This document shows positions 33,111 to 37,439 of a DNA stretch of 37,439 bases, piece by piece (the stretch's first letter is position 1; every line of letters begins with the position of its first letter). The notes under the pieces are model-generated. The model saw only the letters and a program-made list of their open reading frames with translations, did not search any database and was not told the DNA's origin. The stretch is taken from assembly GCA_011056835.1 (NCBI GenBank), contig DSDU01000141.1, positions 1-37,439 on the forward strand, read 5' to 3'. Both the position numbers and the translations under genes were made by a program. Source of the DNA: Deltaproteobacteria bacterium. GTDB taxonomy: Bacteria > Desulfobacterota > Syntrophia > Syntrophales > UBA6807.

Positions 33111-35228
33111 ATGAGTGAAATTTATTCAACTGATTTTGCGGGGAGACCCATATCAATCAAGGTAAATTATGTTGCGGGTCAGGCGAATGGCGCCGTCCTC
33201 GTGACATACGGTGAGACGGTTGTGCTTGTTACGGCCGTATCTGAAAAAAGTAAGCGTGAGAATATAGACTTCCTTCCGCTTACTGTTGATTATCAGGAAA
33301 TGACATTTGCCGCGGGAAAAATTCCGGGCGGTTTTTTTAAAAGAGAAGGACGTCCCAACGAGAAAGAGATACTGACATCGCGCTTGATTGACCGGTCCAT
33401 CCGACCCCTCATTCCCAAGGGATATTATTACGAAACACAGATTGTGGCGACGGTTCTTTCGCTTGACAGTGAGAACGGTTCGGATGTTGCGGCGATGCTC
33501 GGCGCGTCGACCGCTCTCGGGATATCCGATATTCCCTTTAACGGTCCTATTGTCGGTGTTCGGGTGGGCAGAGTCGGTGGAACGTTTATCTGCAATCCTT
33601 CGTGGGCAGAAACCGAGGATGGGGATCTCGATATCTTCCTCGTCGGCCGAAAAGTAGTCCCCGGGAGCGGCGGTAATGCATATGACGTTAACCTCGTCAT
33701 GCTTGAGGGCGGTGCCCGCGAGGTGAGCGAAGATGTCTTGGTTGATGCCATTAAATTCGGCCTTGATTCAATGCGAACGGCAATTGAGCTCCAGGATCGA
33801 CTCGTTCAGGCCGTCGGCAAGGAAAAAAGATCGTTCCATCGCCTGGAACTGGACGAAGAACTGAAGCGGCGAGTTATTGATGCTGCTGAGGGAATGCTCA
33901 AGGATGCCTATGCGACGCCCATGAAGATGGAGCGGTCACGAAAGCTGTCCGATGCACGGGATGCTGTTCTCAGTCAATGTGCATCCGAGGACGGTTCGAA
34001 TATTCTCATGGTGAGAATGATTCTCGATGAGATGGAAAAGAAGATTCTTCGGGACATGATTTTACATGAAAAGAAAAGGATCGACGGCAGGAGTTATGCC
34101 GATATCCGTCCGATAAGCTCTGAAGTGGGGTTACTCCCCCGAACCCATGGTTCGGCCCTCTTTACGCGGGGGGAAACACAGGCCCTTGCTGTTCTGACTC
34201 TGGGAACATCGTCGGACGAGCAGCGGCTGGACTGGATCAGCGGTGAGGAATTCAGGTCGTTTATGCTCCATTATAATTTCCCCCCTTACAGTGTCGGAGA
34301 GGCCAGATTTTTAAGGGGACCGGGACGAAGAGAAATAGGACATGGGGCACTCGCCCGTCGAGCGCTGCTTCCCATATTACCCTCACAGGAAGGCTTCCCC
34401 TATACGATTCGAGTCGTTTCGGAGATTCTCTCTTCCAACGGTTCATCTTCGATGGCCACGGTGTGCGGCGGCTCTCTTTCCCTTATGGACGCGGGTGTAC
34501 CTGTTGCTGATGTTGTCGCCGGCGTTGCAATGGGGCTGTTGAAAGAGGGGGAAACTGTTGTCGTTCTCACCGATATTCTGGGAGATGAAGACCATGCCGG
34601 TGATATGGATTTCAAGGTATGCGGTACCAAAAATGGAATAACGGCACTGCAGATGGACATTAAAATAGATGGTATTACCGAAGTAATTCTCCGTCAGGCC
34701 CTCAATCAGGCGAAAGAGGGACGATTCTTTATTATCGACAGAATGAAAGAAACCCTTGCTCAGCCGAGAGCTGAGATTTCAGCTTATGCACCGCGTATTA
34801 TTACACTGAAGATTCGACCTGATAGAATCAGAGACGTCATCGGTACCGGCGGCAAGAATATTCGGCAGATTATTGCTGAAACAGGCGTGTCCATTGATGT
34901 GGAAGATGACGGTACGGTTATGATCGCTTCAAACGATATGGAGGCCTCTGCAAAGGCGATCGATATGATAAATTGGCTTACTCAGGATGCCGAAGTAGGT
35001 AAGATTTATATGGGTACCGTTAAAAAAGTAGTTGATTTTGGAGCATTTGTGGAAATTCTCCCCGGTACTGAAGGGCTGGTACATATTTCACAGCTTGCAA
35101 AGGAACGAGTTAATAAAGTAACCGATATTCTCAATGAGGGCGACAAGGTTCCCGTCAAAGTAATAGAGATAGACAGGAATGGGAAAATTAAATTGAGCAG
35201 GAAAGAGGCCCTCAACCATAATGTATAA
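33111..35228 (+). CDS. pnp: polyribonucleotide nucleotidyltransferase (PNPase)
   Basis: PNPase, 705 residues, is a trimeric 3'-5' exoribonuclease that uses phosphate to degrade RNA. Two RNase PH domains frame a helical linker. The first has [21 protein letters not shown] and [13 protein letters not shown]. The second has [29 protein letters not shown] and [16 protein letters not shown], with the catalytic Asp residues. A KH domain ([18 protein letters not shown]) and an S1 domain ([18 protein letters not shown]) complete the C-terminus. The length is standard. The start follows GAAAGAGG by about 13 nt. It overlaps the M16 peptidase gene by 8 nt. Confidence 0.98.
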   Translation: MSEIYSTDFAGRPISIKVNYVAGQANGAVLVTYGETVVLVTAVSEKSKRENIDFLPLTVDYQEMTFAAGKIPGGFFKREGRPNEKEILTSRLIDRSIRPLIPKGYYYETQIVATVLSLDSENGSDVAAMLGASTALGISDIPFNGPIVGVRVGRVGGTFICNPSWAETEDGDLDIFLVGRKVVPGSGGNAYDVNLVMLEGGAREVSEDVLVDAIKFGLDSMRTAIELQDRLVQAVGKEKRSFHRLELDEELKRRVIDAAEGMLKDAYATPMKMERSRKLSDARDAVLSQCASEDGSNILMVRMILDEMEKKILRDMILHEKKRIDGRSYADIRPISSEVGLLPRTHGSALFTRGETQALAVLTLGTSSDEQRLDWISGEEFRSFMLHYNFPPYSVGEARFLRGPGRREIGHGALARRALLPILPSQEGFPYTIRVVSEILSSNGSSSMATVCGGSLSLMDAGVPVADVVAGVAMGLLKEGETVVVLTDILGDEDHAGDMDFKVCGTKNGITALQMDIKIDGITEVILRQALNQAKEGRFFIIDRMKETLAQPRAEISAYAPRIITLKIRPDRIRDVIGTGGKNIRQIIAETGVSIDVEDDGTVMIASNDMEASAKAIDMINWLTQDAEVGKIYMGTVKKVVDFGAFVEILPGTEGLVHISQLAKERVNKVTDILNEGDKVPVKVIEIDRNGKIKLSRKEALNHNV

Positions 35229-36477
35229 TAAGACGGTTCTTGACAATGGCATAAGAATTGTCACAGAAGAAATCAATCACGTCAGATCGGTGTCGCTCGG
35301 TGTGTGGGTCGAAAGCGGTTCGCGATACGAAAATCCAGTAAATAATGGAGTCGCCCACTTCATCGAGCACATGCTTTTCAAGGGAACAGAAGGCAGGTCG
35401 GCTTTTGATATCGCCTCCGCCATCGATTCCGTCGGCGGTGTCATGAATGCCTTTACGGGAAAAGAATTGACATCTTTTTATGTGAAGGTACCTGACTATC
35501 ATTGTTCAATGGCTATTGAGCTCCTTGCGGACATCTTTCATCATTCACGGTTTGATCCCGAGGAGATAGATAAGGAAAAATCGGTGGTCATTCAGGAAAT
35601 CAATATGCTGGAGGACACGCCCGACGAGTACATCCACGATTTTTTCGGACAGATTTTTTGGGATGCCCACCCGTTGGGACTGCCGATCCTCGGTACAGCC
35701 GAAACGGTGAACGCCTTTCATCGTCAGGACATTGTCGGCTTCTTTTCGGAGCGTTACAGTGGAGACAATCTGATTATAACCGCTGCGGGCAATCTGAATC
35801 ATGACGTTTTTGCGGATATGATTGAGAATGTGTTTGGTTCGTTTGTTAATAAACGGGTGAATAAGCACATTGTCACTCCGGCGGTTGCGTCGCAGGTTGC
35901 GGTTCTCAATAAGAACCTTGAACAGGTCCATGTTGTTATAGGGACCCTTGCTCCTTCCGCTACGAGCGACGTGCGATATGCTGCCTTTCTGATGAACACC
36001 GTCCTTGGTGGCAGCATGAGTTCCAGGCTGTTCCAAGAGATCAGGGAAAAGAGAGGATTGGCATATTCAATTCATTCATTTCTCGTTCCCTATAAAGATA
36101 GCGGTATGTACTGCGTCTATTTCGGCACAAGTGAGAAGAACGTAATCGATGTCATCAAGCTGGTAATGGATGAATTGAATAAAGTATGTGACGGTTTGCT
36201 GAGTGACAGCGAAATCGATTCTGCGAAAGAGCAGATGAAAGGCAATTTTCTTTTGAGCATGGAAAGTACTGATGTTCGTATGACCCGGCTGGCCAAGAAT
36301 GAAATCTACTTTGCCAGGAACATTCATTTTGATGAGGTGGTTGACAATATTGATGCCGTAACTATTGATGCTGTCAGGGCCATCGCATGTGATATGTTTC
36401 GCCCCGAAATCTTATCGATGGCTGTTCTGGGAAGAGTCAAGCGTGAAGATTTCCCCGCCCGGTTGCTGCGTTCATGA
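35221..36477 (+). CDS. M16 family zinc peptidase
   Basis: This insulinase-like (pitrilysin) protein of 418 residues carries the inverted zinc motif HxxEH at 46-50 ([11 protein letters not shown]). A downstream Glu in [11 protein letters not shown] probably provides the third ligand. The second half has the substrate-binding [18 protein letters not shown] segment typical of the single-domain M16B group. It should degrade or process peptides in the cytoplasm; no signal peptide is visible. M16 genes after pnp and before dut are a familiar arrangement in several bacterial phyla. Overlaps of 8 nt with pnp and 4 nt with dut suggest one transcript with coupled translation. Confidence 0.95.
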   Translation: MYNKTVLDNGIRIVTEEINHVRSVSLGVWVESGSRYENPVNNGVAHFIEHMLFKGTEGRSAFDIASAIDSVGGVMNAFTGKELTSFYVKVPDYHCSMAIELLADIFHHSRFDPEEIDKEKSVVIQEINMLEDTPDEYIHDFFGQIFWDAHPLGLPILGTAETVNAFHRQDIVGFFSERYSGDNLIITAAGNLNHDVFADMIENVFGSFVNKRVNKHIVTPAVASQVAVLNKNLEQVHVVIGTLAPSATSDVRYAAFLMNTVLGGSMSSRLFQEIREKRGLAYSIHSFLVPYKDSGMYCVYFGTSEKNVIDVIKLVMDELNKVCDGLLSDSEIDSAKEQMKGNFLLSMESTDVRMTRLAKNEIYFARNIHFDEVVDNIDAVTIDAVRAIACDMFRPEILSMAVLGRVKREDFPARLLRS

Positions 36478-36926
36478 AGAAAGAAACAATAACCGTAACG
36501 GTCAGCAGAGTAAGGGGAACAGAAGATATTCCCCTGCCGGCCTACATGACGGTCCACTCCGCCGGTATGGACGTATATGCTGCAGTGGAAAAAGAGACGG
36601 TGATTCTACCCGGGGAGCGGAAATTAATTCCCACGGGTATTTCAATAGCCCTTCCCGAAGGATATGAAGCCAGTATACGACCGAGAAGCGGTCTGGCTCT
36701 TCATTACGGGGTAACGATTCTCAATGCTCCCGGTACGATTGATGCGGATTATCGTGGAGAAATAGGTGTTATCATTATTAACCACGGGGAAAACCCGTTT
36801 GTTGTAAAAAGGGGGGACAGAATAGCCCAGATGGTCATTACGGGATTCTCAAAAGTATCCTGGAGTGTTTGCGATGCACTGAATGCAACGCAGCGTGGGA
36901 GCGGTGGATTCGGTCATACCGGCTGA
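36474..36926 (+). CDS. dut: dUTP diphosphatase
   Basis: This trimeric dUTPase, 150 residues, hydrolyses dUTP to dUMP, which keeps uracil out of DNA and supplies thymidylate synthesis. All five motifs are seen: [33 protein letters not shown] (the catalytic Asp), [10 protein letters not shown], and the C-terminal flexible arm [10 protein letters not shown], which closes over the substrate (His where Ser is usual). The length is normal. ATGA overlaps the M16 stop. It is the last recognisable gene of the window. Confidence 0.97.
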   Translation: MKKETITVTVSRVRGTEDIPLPAYMTVHSAGMDVYAAVEKETVILPGERKLIPTGISIALPEGYEASIRPRSGLALHYGVTILNAPGTIDADYRGEIGVIIINHGENPFVVKRGDRIAQMVITGFSKVSWSVCDALNATQRGSGGFGHTG

Positions 36927-37439
36927 TGTTGCGAGGCAATCATGGATGATGACGATTTAATGATCGGCTTCTTGCTGTAAGGGAAATAGATTTTTATTAT
37001 TTCTGCATCTTTCGGAACAGAATGTTGCTAAGGGGAATCGGGATAAGGGCACCGCTTCTGCCGGACATTGGAAGAATTCCGAAATATTGCGCCAGGCAAT
37101 TCCAAGAATCACCTCAGCTTCTCACTATATAAACAAGAATTTTGTGAACCTGCCTTTTCAGAGTATCGTGTCTTGGCATCCTGCATACCGTTAAGAACCA
37201 ATCTCTGAGCTGTCATGCATCAAAGAACATTTTCGACTTCGAGTCGTATGTCAATATAAAAAATTGGAAATAAATGTAACTTTATTATCAAGACCAATAG
37301 TGTAAGTGCCGATTGTATGGTACGAGATATACTGATGGTAAAAATGAATGTTGAGTTATTCTTTTCTTTGGTGTATTGCTATCGCGTGAGATCTATTTAG
37401 AGCCTCCTGAAAAAGTAAAACACATTGATATAGTAATTA
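36927..37439. other. AT-rich region without a supported gene
   Basis: No ORF of the track lies here. Reading frames in both directions are broken by frequent stops, with short open stretches of about 50 codons and no recognisable motif. A CGACT-TCG-AGTCG stem lies near 37238. No terminator with a T-tract is seen directly after dut. The AT content is visibly higher than in the preceding genes, especially after 37250. Confidence 0.5.

Noticed and set aside
1-37439. CRISPR arrays, insertion sequences, prophage or att sites
   Set aside because: I found no regularly spaced repeats, transposase or integrase genes, or flanking direct repeats.

Overview
The window looks like a chromosomal segment from an anaerobic, deltaproteobacterial-type bacterium (Desulfobacterota, perhaps near Syntrophales). 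This rests on gene content and order, not on a database search. The clues are the run rimP-nusA-infB-DUF503-rbfA-DHH phosphoesterase-truB-rpsO-pnp-M16 peptidase-dut, a selA gene, a TRAP-TAXI transporter, an oxygen-independent radical SAM protein, and what seems to be a relic of an NDP-forming acyl-CoA synthetase.

Layout. (1) Bases 1-7600 are accessory and loosely packed. They hold a decayed acyl-CoA synthetase 5' end, an unknown ORF behind a good promoter, a Nudix hydrolase, an unknown minus-strand ORF, and a very small gene that appears to encode an unannotated selenoprotein. These are followed by an endonuclease/exonuclease/phosphatase-family protein, a Cys-rich small protein, a possible thiolase C-terminal relic, an EmrAB-type efflux pair and a second small Cys-rich ORF. 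(2) Bases 7600-13021 form a TRAP-TAXI uptake operon: binding protein, DUF1850 protein, fused permease and a dihydrodipicolinate-reductase-like dehydrogenase. An internal hairpin with a T-tract follows the binding-protein gene, and a bidirectional terminator closes the operon. (3) Bases 13218-18552 carry def on the minus strand, then a HemW-like radical SAM gene, selA, rluD and pgeF. (4) Bases 18600-25587 carry rho with its own promoter and long leader, rpmE, prfA, prmC, murA, hisD and tRNA-Gly(CCC). (5) Bases 25600-36926 are the transcription/translation/RNA-processing cluster from rimP to dut, most of it tightly packed or overlapping. (6) The last ~510 bases are AT-rich with no gene I can support.

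The most notable finding is at 2251-2436. A 30-codon membrane-anchor ORF ends at a UGA, and the frame stays open for another 30 sense codons. A perfect 6-bp hairpin with an AGGU apical loop begins 10 nt after the UGA and its loop begins 16 nt after it, as expected of a bacterial SECIS. A Cys sits five residues after the UGA, and a strong intrinsic terminator lies just past the second stop codon. selA in the same window shows that the organism probably has the Sec pathway, although selB, selC and selD are not here. The ORF track stops this gene at the UGA and gives it a wrong upstream start.

Other points of note are divergent promoters that seem to share one palindromic -35 box, a promoter/terminator arrangement just before rimP-nusA that could be an attenuator, and two relics of fatty-acid or acyl-CoA genes in the accessory region.
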